Shown here: positions 16,459 through 24,032 of the stretch, piece after piece
Layout of the letters: each line of letters starts with the position of its first letter
Numbering within the stretch: position 1 is the first letter of the stretch
NCBI GenBank assembly: GCA_002404055.1
Contig: DHIZ01000070.1
Span: forward strand, 12,797-45,847
Length of the DNA stretch: 33,051 bases
Source: Chloroflexi bacterium UBA4733
GTDB taxonomy: Bacteria > Chloroflexota > UBA4733
Direction: 5' to 3'
Program-made: the position numbers and the translations under genes
Notes under the pieces: model-generated
Seen by the model: only the letters and a program-made list of their open reading frames with translations
Told to the model about the DNA's origin: nothing
Databases searched by the model: none

Positions 16459-17226
16459 TCAGGACCCGACGGCCACCGCAACGGCAGCACCCGCCGGTTC
16501 GGCGACGCTGAGGCCGGAGAGCAGGCGCACTTGCTGCTCGATCGTGGCGGCGAAGGCGCTCACGTCGGCCCCGCGCTCCAGGAACTCGGGCATGCCGAAG
16601 CGAAGCGTGATCTCGTAACGGCGGTCGCGTCGATACTCCAGCCCGGCAGGTACCACGGCGATGCGCGTGTGACTGCTGCGCTGGGCCATGCGCACAAGCT
16701 TGGCGAACCCATGCCGAAAGGGCAGGAAGTCATGATCGCCGGACTTTGGCGTGTAGAACAGGTCGACGTTTGGATAGCCCTCAGGAAAAACGAGGAGCGC
16801 ACGTCCCTCGGCCATCAGGGTACTGGTCATGCTGATAGCCTGACGTAAATAGCGACCGCCCTCCTCGGCCATGCTGGCCCCGTGTCGCACGGGGCTGTGG
16901 TCCGCCCCGCTCCGCCGGTCGCGGCGCAAGACGGCCGGCCAGCGGCCACGATTGCAGAGCCATTCCACAAGATGTCGTGCGCGACGGTCCTGTACCCAGT
17001 CTAACCCGACAAGGATCTGCAACGGTCGGGGCACGGTCGCCAGCATGACGCAACCGTCATACACATGGTGATAATGTCGGGCGGCGATCAGCAAGGGACC
17101 GCTCGCCGGCAGGTGTTCCAGCCCTTCGACATGCAAACGCACGTTCCGGGAGGCGACTGCTCGGCAGATGGCGCTGAGGAGCCGCCAGCCGGCAAGGTCG
17201 ATCGCGAAACCGCCCGGGCGCGTCAC
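16459..17226 (-). CDS. PlsC-like 1-acylglycerol-3-phosphate acyltransferase
   Basis: 255 residues, GTG start overlapping the stop of the SnoaL gene (GTGA). Lysophospholipid acyltransferase motifs: LLIAARHYHHVYDG as motif I and LLVFPEGYPN as motif III (F147-P-E-G150). The usual H-x4-D catalytic spacing is not exact: histidines at 51, 53 and 54 precede D57, so the charge relay would use H-x5-D or a shifted register. The N-terminus has a weakly hydrophobic helix but no clear membrane segment. Probable role is acylation of lysophosphatidate or another glycerolipid at the inner membrane face. The missing H-x4-D leaves acceptor and activity open. Confidence 0.78.
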   Translation of the reverse strand: MTRPGGFAIDLAGWRLLSAICRAVASRNVRLHVEGLEHLPASGPLLIAARHYHHVYDGCVMLATVPRPLQILVGLDWVQDRRARHLVEWLCNRGRWPAVLRRDRRSGADHSPVRHGASMAEEGGRYLRQAISMTSTLMAEGRALLVFPEGYPNVDLFYTPKSGDHDFLPFRHGFAKLVRMAQRSSHTRIAVVPAGLEYRRDRRYEITLRFGMPEFLERGADVSAFAATIEQQVRLLSGLSVAEPAGAAVAVAVGS

Positions 17227-17657
17227 ACGTCCCCCTGTGCCGTCGCTATCGCCCCGAGCGCCTGGAGCACCTTGGCGGTATCTGTATAGTCCTGAAAGCG
17301 ACAGAGCGTGCCGTCACGCACCGTCCAAACGTGGACAAACGGGACATTCAGGTGGCGGCCACTGTCCCTGGCGATGGCGGAACAACGTCCGACGACAGCG
17401 ACTCTTTCACCGCTGCCCAGAAATTCCTCCGGCACGATGGCGAAGTCGTCCCATGCAACGGGCAAGGCGGCGAAGACACTCTTGACGACCGACTGGGGAC
17501 CGAGGTAGACACGGTCGCCGCCTGGCGGCGGGTAGCCGCGCAGCCCTGGCTCGTGCCACTCGATGGCGGGATTCATGACAGCCACGACAGCAGGTATGTC
17601 CCCGCTGTTGAAGGCCGCATAGGCCTCCTTCAAGAGCTGGACCGGGTCAGCCGCCAC
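17223..17657 (-). CDS. SnoaL-like / NTF2-fold protein
   Basis: 144 residues from a GTG preceded by AAAGGAG at good spacing. It starts LLKEAYAAFNSGDIPAVVAVMNPAIEWHEPG, the hallmark of SnoaL-like ketosteroid-isomerase-fold proteins. Later it has the VVGR strand and FVHVWTVRDGTLCRFQDYTDT. This cone-shaped fold serves as hydrolase, isomerase or small-molecule binder; no specific catalytic pair can be assigned. Coupled to the acyltransferase gene downstream; the sulfatase gene ends 99 bp upstream on the same strand. Family call is secure, role unknown. Confidence 0.85.
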   Translation of the reverse strand: MAADPVQLLKEAYAAFNSGDIPAVVAVMNPAIEWHEPGLRGYPPPGGDRVYLGPQSVVKSVFAALPVAWDDFAIVPEEFLGSGERVAVVGRCSAIARDSGRHLNVPFVHVWTVRDGTLCRFQDYTDTAKVLQALGAIATAQGDV

Positions 17658-17756
17658 GCCGAGTGCTCCTTTCCGTGTGCCGCCGCGGGACGCCTGGCCG
17701 GGGGCGACTGGTGCAGCGATCCATGGTACCGGGTAGGCGCGTGGTCGGCGAGCGCT

Positions 17757-19130
17757 TCAGCGGAGGCCTGGCGAGGTCAGGCCGGCGTTCGGGAGCCACT
17801 GTTGCTCCCAGCGGCTCTCGATGCCGGCGCGCCATGTCTCCGCCGCCGCCCCGAGTTCCGCCACGAGCGCCGGATGCTGGTCGGCGAGGTTCCGGCGTTC
17901 GCCCAGGTCGGTATCCAGGTCGGCCAGGTGTACACAGTCCTCCGGCGGCGCTCCTTCCACGAGCTGGCCGTCGAGGACGAGTTTCCACTTTCCGCGCCTT
18001 ACCGCTGTCTGGCGATTCATCTCCCAGAAGATGTCGCCGTGCGGCGACGGCGCACTATTGGCAACCATCGGCATCACATCCAGCCCGTCTACCTGGGAGG
18101 CGCCGCTGTTGGTGGGGATGCCGGCAGCCGCCGAAAAGGTAGGGAAGATGTCCATCGCCGCACCGACTTCCGTGACCACCTGACCGGACGGAATGCGTGC
18201 CGGCCAGCTCATGATCGCCGGCATGCGGATGCCGCCATCGTAGAGGCTGAACTTGTGACCCTTGAGCGTGCCGGCGGTACCGCCGTAGTAGGGGTCACGT
18301 CGGCCGTCGAGCCAGTTGCGCGTCTCGCGTGAGGGACCGTTATCGGAAGTGAAGAAGACGCAGGTGTTGTCGCGGATCCCCTGCCGCTCGAGTTCCGCCA
18401 GGACAGCGCCAACCGCATCATCGACGGCACTGATCATGGCGGCCATAATGCGCCGGTCCGGCGAGAGTCCGGGAAAGCGATCCAGGTAGCGCTGTGGCGC
18501 GTGCATCGGGTAATGCGGGGCATTGAAGGGCACGTAGAGGAAGAACGGGCGGTCGCCGCCCGCTGCATCGCGAACGAAATCGACTGCTTTCTCGGCGATC
18601 AGGTCGGTCAGGTACCGGCCGTTGCAAAACACCTCACTGCCGTTGGCCCAGAGGTCGTGGAGGGGGTCACTGCCGTTGCGTCCCATACCCCAATAGAAGA
18701 TATGACTGTAATAGTCAACGCAGCCGGCGAGGAAGCCGAACCACTCCTGGAAGCCGTGGTCCTGCGGCCGGCTGCCTTCGGCCAGCCCGAGATGCCACTT
18801 GCCGAACAGCGCAGTCCGATAGCCGTGGGCCGCCAAGGCGGTTGCCAGCGTGGGAACCTCTCGCGGCAACCCACTGGCGGTGCGATGCCCGGCCAGGATG
18901 GCGCGGACGCCGGCGTTGCCCGGGTAGCGCCCGGTCAGCAGCGCTGCCCTGGAAGGCGAGCACACCGGCGAGTTGGAATACCACTGCGTGAAGCGAGCGC
19001 CGGAGGCGGCCAGCCCGTCAAGGTGCGGTGTCCGGAAGTCCGTGGCTCCCATGCACGACAGGTCGCCGTATCCCTGGTCGTCGGTGAGGAAGATGATAAA
19101 ATTGGGCTGTATCAACGTTTGCTCGGTCAA
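17757..19130 (-). CDS. Sulfatase (formylglycine-dependent type I arylsulfatase family)
   Basis: Start chosen at TTG 19130, ten bases after GGAGG; a TTG at 19205 is possible but has no ribosome-binding site. 457 residues. NFIIFLTDDQGYGD supplies metal ligands D17 and D18. The C-S-P-S-R signature (C57-R61) followed by AALLTGRYP marks the cysteine converted to formylglycine. GKWHLG, NAPHYP and FFTSDNGPS supply further active-site residues. Family members hydrolyse sulfate esters of sugars or aromatic compounds. No signal peptide is visible from either start, although many sulfatases are exported, and no formylglycine-generating enzyme gene lies in the window. Divergent from a Tat-exported metallophosphoesterase. 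Substrate unknown. Confidence 0.93.
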   Translation of the reverse strand: MTEQTLIQPNFIIFLTDDQGYGDLSCMGATDFRTPHLDGLAASGARFTQWYSNSPVCSPSRAALLTGRYPGNAGVRAILAGHRTASGLPREVPTLATALAAHGYRTALFGKWHLGLAEGSRPQDHGFQEWFGFLAGCVDYYSHIFYWGMGRNGSDPLHDLWANGSEVFCNGRYLTDLIAEKAVDFVRDAAGGDRPFFLYVPFNAPHYPMHAPQRYLDRFPGLSPDRRIMAAMISAVDDAVGAVLAELERQGIRDNTCVFFTSDNGPSRETRNWLDGRRDPYYGGTAGTLKGHKFSLYDGGIRMPAIMSWPARIPSGQVVTEVGAAMDIFPTFSAAAGIPTNSGASQVDGLDVMPMVANSAPSPHGDIFWEMNRQTAVRRGKWKLVLDGQLVEGAPPEDCVHLADLDTDLGERRNLADQHPALVAELGAAAETWRAGIESRWEQQWLPNAGLTSPGLR

Positions 19131-19220
19131 GGGACGCGTACCTCCTGTATCTTGTGCCACCCGTGTTGATGTTGTTCTAGTACTTCCGGGTGTCCGCCTG
19201 ATCAATGCTTAAGCTGCACT

Positions 19221-19235
19221 GTACACTACATGTAC
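19221..19235. promoter_or_regulatory. Possible operator, inverted repeat GTACA-N5-TGTAC
   Basis: A perfect 5-bp inverted repeat with 5-bp spacer lies between the divergent sulfatase and metallophosphoesterase genes. Short and possible by chance; listed because of its position. Confidence 0.25.
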
Positions 19236-19326
19236 GAAACAATGTCGCCCATTCGGCGCGTTGGCAAGCCTCGACGACGCATCCCTACCTTTGTCGTGTC
19301 ACGTCTGTGGAGAGGGGACCCGCCCG

Positions 19327-20463
19327 TTGTTCCAACGTTGTAGCCGACGCAGTATCTTGCGTGCCTGTGGTACGTCTTTAGTTGCGGCAGCCGCTGCCAC
19401 GCTGCCTTGTAGCGGTCTAGTCAACGTCGCGCTCGCCGCCGGCACGGCCGGGCGACCGACTCCTGTTTCGAACCGCAGCACGCCGTCGACATTTGGTGGC
19501 TTCCCCATGACAAACCGCGGTCCGGGTCTGACGGAGACGCTCGCCTTTCTGCCCAGCAACTCCGCGCCACTGCCGGGCGTTGGCATAGTGGCACGTGTCC
19601 GGCTATTTGGCGACATGCACTTCGGCTTCACGAGCGCTGTCCGGTTGGCCGCCGTTGCCGAAGACCTGGCCGCCTTACCCCCGGTCGACGCTATCCTGAG
19701 CACGGGCGACGAGACGCATTTTGGGTTGCCGGCCGAGTACGCTGCTGCCAGTCAGTGGCTCGGCCAGTGGCGGGTCCCTTTTTACACGGTTACCGGAAAT
19801 CACACCTTCTGGAACGCTTCGTTGCGTCATAAAGAGACGTCGGCGGCACAGTATCAGCGCTTCGTCGAGACCTGGGGCCAGAGCATGCCGTTCACCTGGG
19901 AACTGGGTGGCGTGCGCTTTGTTGGGGCCGGGCCGATGGCGAGCGATGGAACGCCGACCGGCGCGAGCTTGACTCTTGGGGAGATTGAGGCACTCGCCTC
20001 GACCCTGGCCGCCGCGCCGGCTCAACCAACGGTGCTTGTCCTGCACAGCCCATTTCGCCACACGGTTCTGGGCGATGGCGGGTCGGCCAACTCCGTCTAC
20101 ACCAGTGATGATTTCGGCTTTTTCCAAACGCACGGCGCGCGGCTACTTTCGCTCCTGGCAGCGGCTCCACAAGTGATCCTGGTTATCAACGGTCACACCC
20201 ACAGCCCACTGCGGGCACACGGCTTATTGAGCCCGATCGCGGTGGGCAGCAGGCAGATACCGCAGTTCAACGCGATGGCCTTGCCATTCGTGCGCCGCGA
20301 TGTGCCCAATGGCCAGCACTACCTACAGGACCTGGTGAGTTGGGAACTTGCCATTACCACCAACAGCATTGTGCTGAGCGGACGTGACCACCTGGCACGA
20401 CAGTACGTGGCAAGGACGACGATTCCGTTGCCAACCCAATCGTCTGGACCGTTGTCAGTCTGA
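19327..20463 (+). CDS. Tat-exported calcineurin-like metallophosphoesterase
   Basis: TTG at 19327 is chosen because GGAGAGGGG lies nine bases upstream and the product then begins with a compact Tat signal peptide: MFQRCSRRSILRACG, an Ala/Val-rich core and an ALA-AG cleavage site. An earlier TTG (19261) would bury the twin arginines. 378 residues. Metal motifs in order: GDMHFG (D-x-H), STGDETHFG (G-D), VTGNHTF (G-N-H), LVLHSPF (H) and INGHTHSP (G-H-x-H), the full dinuclear phosphoesterase set. The usual D after GNH is T here. Secreted phosphomonoesterase or phosphodiesterase; substrate unknown. Divergent from the sulfatase, convergent with the next gene. Confidence 0.88.
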   Translation: MFQRCSRRSILRACGTSLVAAAAATLPCSGLVNVALAAGTAGRPTPVSNRSTPSTFGGFPMTNRGPGLTETLAFLPSNSAPLPGVGIVARVRLFGDMHFGFTSAVRLAAVAEDLAALPPVDAILSTGDETHFGLPAEYAAASQWLGQWRVPFYTVTGNHTFWNASLRHKETSAAQYQRFVETWGQSMPFTWELGGVRFVGAGPMASDGTPTGASLTLGEIEALASTLAAAPAQPTVLVLHSPFRHTVLGDGGSANSVYTSDDFGFFQTHGARLLSLLAAAPQVILVINGHTHSPLRAHGLLSPIAVGSRQIPQFNAMALPFVRRDVPNGQHYLQDLVSWELAITTNSIVLSGRDHLARQYVARTTIPLPTQSSGPLSV

Positions 20464-20467
20464 CCAA

Positions 20468-20502
20468 GGCCGGTAAGTTCCTCGAGCGCCCGCGCTCCGG
20501 CC
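20468..20502. terminator. Hairpin between convergent genes, possible bidirectional terminator
   Basis: GGCCG pairs with CGGCC across an inner stem GAGCG (20484-20488) / CGCTC (20493-20497). It sits between the stops of the metallophosphoesterase gene and the convergent small secreted protein gene. There is no T-tract, so intrinsic termination is uncertain. Confidence 0.35.
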
Positions 20503-20529
20503 GTGCCATGTGAGTAACGTAGCGAAGCG

Positions 20530-20994
20530 CTAGTTGCCGCCGGGAGCTGTCCACGAGGCTCCGGCGACCACCAGGTTGACAATACTGGCGTTATGCTGGT
20601 CGCCGGTCGCACGGATGATAAATCCGTCGCCGGCTCCGACATAACCGCCGCCATCAAGTGTTGCTGCAACCTGCCCGTAATCGTTGGCGAGCACTTGCAC
20701 CGGCAGCAGTTGCAGCGCCTTATTGACGCTCTGTCCGGGCAAGGCCAGACTGGCGTGCAATGTCACCTGCTCGCCGGGCCGGAAACCCTGGCCAACTACT
20801 TGAAAGTACAGCGGGTTTTGCGTATCCCCGAAGGTCGTGTCTAACACGTAGAGTGCAGCGTTTGGTGAGGTCGACGTAGGAGCGAAGGACGCATCCGCGC
20901 TTGCCACACCGGCAACGCTGAGACTGAGCAGTAGACCGCTCAGGCCGGCAGTAACTCGTCCCAGACCCGACTGCATAAACTGGCGTCGCTTCAT
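20530..20994 (-). CDS. Small secreted protein with Ig-like fold, unknown function
   Basis: 154 residues from ATG 20994 (GGGGTGG upstream; an ATG at 21006 is also in frame). N-terminus MKRRQFMQSG resembles a Tat motif, followed by a Leu/Ser/Val core and a likely site after GVASA. The mature part contains VVGQGFRPGEQVTLHASL, a motif common in beta-sandwich domains of secreted proteins, then repeated Gly-rich beta strands (YGQVAATLDGGGYVGAGDGF). No catalytic motif is visible. Probably an exported structural or binding protein. A plausible promoter lies at 21074-21102. Function not assigned. Confidence 0.75.
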   Translation of the reverse strand: MKRRQFMQSGLGRVTAGLSGLLLSLSVAGVASADASFAPTSTSPNAALYVLDTTFGDTQNPLYFQVVGQGFRPGEQVTLHASLALPGQSVNKALQLLPVQVLANDYGQVAATLDGGGYVGAGDGFIIRATGDQHNASIVNLVVAGASWTAPGGN

Positions 20995-21062
20995 GATCCA
21001 CCCCATCCCCTCGTGCCTTCAAAGTCCTGCGACATCGTCGCCTGACCCCTTCTCATGCACTG

Positions 21063-21120
21063 AGCGTGCCGGAATGATCGCTTATTGCCCGACTTCTTGC
21101 AACCGTAGCCACGGCACGCT
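21063..21120. promoter_or_regulatory. 9-bp inverted repeat flanking a predicted minus-strand promoter
   Basis: Arms AGCGTGCCG (21063-21071) and CGGCACGCT (21112-21120) are perfect complements. Between them on the reverse strand lie TTGCAA (21102-21097), a 17-bp spacer and GATCAT (21079-21074). One arm sits at the expected start site of the small secreted protein gene and the other upstream of the -35. This could be a pair of regulator sites. Confidence 0.4.
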
Positions 21121-21303
21121 ACATCGTTACATTGAGAAGTGGAACAATGTATCGAGACAAGCAGGCGAGAGCAGATGGTCGATTAGTCGTAACGTCTTCC
21201 GAGAGATGAATGTGAACGTGACGCCGGACCGTACCTACGTACCGCTGGCGCCCTCGGGTTCCTTTCTGTCGCCCGGCGTGCCGTCATCGGTGACGACACT
21301 CTT

Positions 21304-21347
21304 GGCGGGGGGAGGCCCCCACTCTGCCTTCGGCATCTCCCCCCGCC
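21304..21347. repeat. GC-rich intergenic hairpin with dispersed 20-mer, copy 2
   Basis: A perfect 11-bp stem (GGCGGGGGGAG at 21304-21314, CTCCCCCCGCC at 21337-21347) encloses a 22-base loop. The 20-mer at 21313-21332 is identical to 15044-15063. No T-run follows, so it is not an obvious terminator. Confidence 0.6.
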
Positions 21348-21440
21348 ACCCAGCCTTGCGCGGCATACTGCGGCATACTATGGGGGCGGCGACCCGTGGC
21401 AGCTGGGAGCATACGCGCCGCAAGAGAGCGAGGTCTAGAC

Positions 21441-22535
21441 GTGCCCGGCAACACCTTTGGCCAGGCCTTCCGGCTCACGACCTGGGGCGAGTCGCACGGT
21501 CCGGCTGTTGGCTGCGTGGTCGATGGCTGTCCGGCGGGACTGGTGCTGGACGAGGCGTTCATTCAGCACGAGCTGGATCGCCGCCGCGTCGGTCAGAGCA
21601 GGATGACCTCGGCGCGGCAGGAAGCCGACGAGGTGCGCATCCTCTCCGGAACGTTTGAGGGCCGCACGACCGGGACACCGATCAGCATGGTGGTCGACAA
21701 CACCAACGCTCGCTCGCAGGACTACGACGCCATCAAGGACCTCTACCGGCCCGGTCATGCCGACTTCACCTGGGACGCGAAGTATGGCTTCCGGGACCAT
21801 CGTGGCGGCGGGCGCAGCAGCGCGCGGGAGACGGTGGGGCGGGTGGCCGGGGGCGCGATCGCCAAGTTGCTGCTGGCGACCGCCGGCATCCGTATCATCG
21901 GCTACACCCTGGCTTTGGGCGACTTACAGGCCCAGACGTTTGACGAAGAGGAAATTGAGAACAACCTGATGCGCTGTCCTGACCCGCTAGTCGCGGCGCA
22001 GATGGTGGAGCGAGTGGATGCAGCACGTCATGACCGCGACTCCCTTGGTGGCGTCGTAGAGGTGCGCGCGCGGGGTGTGCCGCCGGGGCTAGGAGAGCCG
22101 GTGTTCGACAAGCTGCAGGCGGAGATCGGGCAGGCCATGTTCAGCATCCCGGCGATCAAGGCCGTGGAGATCGGCGAAGGGATGGCCGCTACCTTCTTGC
22201 GCGGCTCGCAGAACAACGATGCCTTCGTGCGTCGCGCCGATGGTTCGATCGGCACCGCTACCAATCGCCACGGCGGCATCCTGGGCGGTATCAGCAGCGG
22301 CGAAGAGATCGTCGTGCGCCTCGGCGCCAAGCCGCCGTCGTCGATCGCCCAGGAACAACAGACGGTTGACAGCCATGGCCAACCGGCGACAATCCTGGTC
22401 AAGGGACGCCACGACCCGACAGTACTGCCGCGCCTGGTCCCCGTGGCCGAGGCGATGCTCGCGCTGGTTCTAGCAGATCACCTGTTGCGCCAGCGGCTGG
22501 CGAGAATCCAGTGGGGCGGTCAGGACGTATACTAG
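21441..22535 (+). CDS. aroC: Chorismate synthase
   Basis: GTG at 21441 preceded by GAGCGAGG; 364 residues, the usual length. It converts 5-enolpyruvylshikimate-3-phosphate to chorismate with reduced FMN, the last step of the shikimate pathway. [22 protein letters not shown] is the first family signature region; [14 protein letters not shown] and [13 protein letters not shown] form the FMN/substrate-binding core; the third region is RRADGS with [14 protein letters not shown]. An upstream in-frame GTG at 21396 would add 15 residues not typical of the family. No other aro genes are adjacent. Secure. Confidence 0.97.
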   Translation: MPGNTFGQAFRLTTWGESHGPAVGCVVDGCPAGLVLDEAFIQHELDRRRVGQSRMTSARQEADEVRILSGTFEGRTTGTPISMVVDNTNARSQDYDAIKDLYRPGHADFTWDAKYGFRDHRGGGRSSARETVGRVAGGAIAKLLLATAGIRIIGYTLALGDLQAQTFDEEEIENNLMRCPDPLVAAQMVERVDAARHDRDSLGGVVEVRARGVPPGLGEPVFDKLQAEIGQAMFSIPAIKAVEIGEGMAATFLRGSQNNDAFVRRADGSIGTATNRHGGILGGISSGEEIVVRLGAKPPSSIAQEQQTVDSHGQPATILVKGRHDPTVLPRLVPVAEAMLALVLADHLLRQRLARIQWGGQDVY

Positions 22536-22605
22536 TGCTGTAGGCCAGCGGCGTTGTTCCAGCGCCCGAGGTCATCCGGTCCGCCCAGAAGGAGTGGCAC
22601 TCGTC

Positions 22606-24006
22606 ATGCAGACAACGCTTCCCGCGACCATTGGTGAACTCCGCAAGAGCGGCTATCAGGTACACAGCGTCAAAGAGGAAATGCGCAAGAACCTGATCGC
22701 CAAGATTCGCAGCCGTGAGGAACTCTTTCCCGGTATCGTCGGCTACGAGCAGACGGTTATCCCGCAGGTGGAGAACGCCATCCTGTCGGGCCAGGACATG
22801 ATCCTGCTGGGCGAGCGCGGTCAGGCCAAAACGCGCATCGCCCGCAGCCTCATCAACCTGCTGGATGCCGAGACGCCGGCGATCGCCGGCTGCGAGATCA
22901 ACGACGACCCCTTCAACCCGATCTGCCGCGCCTGCAAGGAACGCGTGGCAGCGGATGGAGACGCGGTGGCCATCGACTGGATTCCCCGCGATCGACGCTA
23001 CGGCGAGAAACTGGCCACCCCGGACATCACCATCGCCGACCTGATTGGCGAAGTTGACCCGATCAAGGTGGCCGAGGGCCGCTATTTATCCGACGAACTC
23101 ACCATTCACTACGGCATGGTGCCGCGCACCAATCGCGGCATCTTCTGCATCAATGAGTTGCCGGACCTCGCGGAGCGCATCCAGGTCGGTTTGCTCAACA
23201 TCATGGAAGAGCGCGACGTGCAGATTCGCGGCTACAAAGTGCGCTTGCCGCTGGACGTCTACGTCGTCGCCAGCGCCAACCCGGAGGACTACACCAACCG
23301 CGGTCGCATCATCACGCCCCTGAAGGACCGCATCGGCTCAGAGATTCGCACCCATTATCCGGTCAGCATCGAGAACGAAGTCGGCATCATGCGCGCGGAG
23401 AGTTCCCAGTTCACTACCGCCGGCTACGAGGTGATTGTCCCGAAGTACATGACGGAAGTGCTGGCCGAGTTGACGCATCTGGCGCGCAAGAGTCCCGACA
23501 TCAGCCAGCGTTCCGGCGTGAGCGTGCGCGTCTCCATCTGCAACTACGAGAACGTCATCAGCAACGCCCTGCGCCGCACGATTCGCCTGGACGAGAAGCA
23601 GGTGGTGCCGCGCATGACCGACCTGCACGCCGTCTTTGCCTCCACTGCCGGCAAGATCGAGTTGGAAACTGTGGGCGAGGTCAAAGAGGACCGCATTGTG
23701 GAACGGTTGGTGCAGGGCGCAGTCCTGGCGGTCTTCAACCGGCAGTTCGCTGTCGCGGAGTTCGAGGATGTCATCCACGCCTTCGCAACGGGATCTACTT
23801 TCGATGCCGCCGAGGATCGGCCGTCGCAACAGTACGTCAAGCAGATTGAGAGCGTGCGCGGCCTGCGAGCGGGCGTCGCCAGGCTACGCGCCCAGGGCAG
23901 CCCGGCGCAAATCGCCTCAGCCGCCGAGTTTATCCTGGAGGGGTTGCACCTCAATCGCAAAGTGAACAAAGACAAAGGCGAGGGCGGCACGCAATACCGG
24001 GGGTGA
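22606..24006 (+). CDS. MoxR/BchI-like AAA+ ATPase paired with VWA protein
   Basis: ATG 22606 follows AGAAGGAG; 466 residues. Walker A is G69-E-R-G-Q-A-K-T76, Walker B is IFCINE (179-184), sensor 1 is the ASANPEDYTNRG segment. The ITPLKDRIGS segment and a helical lid follow. An insertion between the Walkers carries a C-x-x-C pair (C107, C110), possibly metal binding. It resembles magnesium-chelatase subunit I and the protein annotated as possible Mg-chelatase in actinobacteria, but no bchD/H or other tetrapyrrole genes are present. MoxR-type ATPases usually act with a VWA partner as chaperone or remodelling machines; that partner is the next gene, 26 bp downstream. The substrate is unknown. 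Confidence 0.88.
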   Translation: MQTTLPATIGELRKSGYQVHSVKEEMRKNLIAKIRSREELFPGIVGYEQTVIPQVENAILSGQDMILLGERGQAKTRIARSLINLLDAETPAIAGCEINDDPFNPICRACKERVAADGDAVAIDWIPRDRRYGEKLATPDITIADLIGEVDPIKVAEGRYLSDELTIHYGMVPRTNRGIFCINELPDLAERIQVGLLNIMEERDVQIRGYKVRLPLDVYVVASANPEDYTNRGRIITPLKDRIGSEIRTHYPVSIENEVGIMRAESSQFTTAGYEVIVPKYMTEVLAELTHLARKSPDISQRSGVSVRVSICNYENVISNALRRTIRLDEKQVVPRMTDLHAVFASTAGKIELETVGEVKEDRIVERLVQGAVLAVFNRQFAVAEFEDVIHAFATGSTFDAAEDRPSQQYVKQIESVRGLRAGVARLRAQGSPAQIASAAEFILEGLHLNRKVNKDKGEGGTQYRG

Positions 24007-24032
24007 GGTCAGTCAGTAGCTAGGAGGCGCCA

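Larger units (their letters stand above)
21007..21440. other. Intergenic region between small secreted protein gene and aroC
   Basis: 434 bases without a convincing gene. It contains the inverted repeat and promoter at 21063-21120, the hairpin/20-mer repeat at 21304-21347, and a doubled 10-mer GCGGCATACT at about 21360-21379 near the aroC start. No good aroC promoter with both hexamers was found. Confidence 0.5.

Noticed and set aside
22606..24006. Magnesium chelatase subunit I for (bacterio)chlorophyll synthesis
   Set aside because: No BchD/BchH-type partner or other pigment genes nearby; partner VWA protein differs outside the VWA domain.
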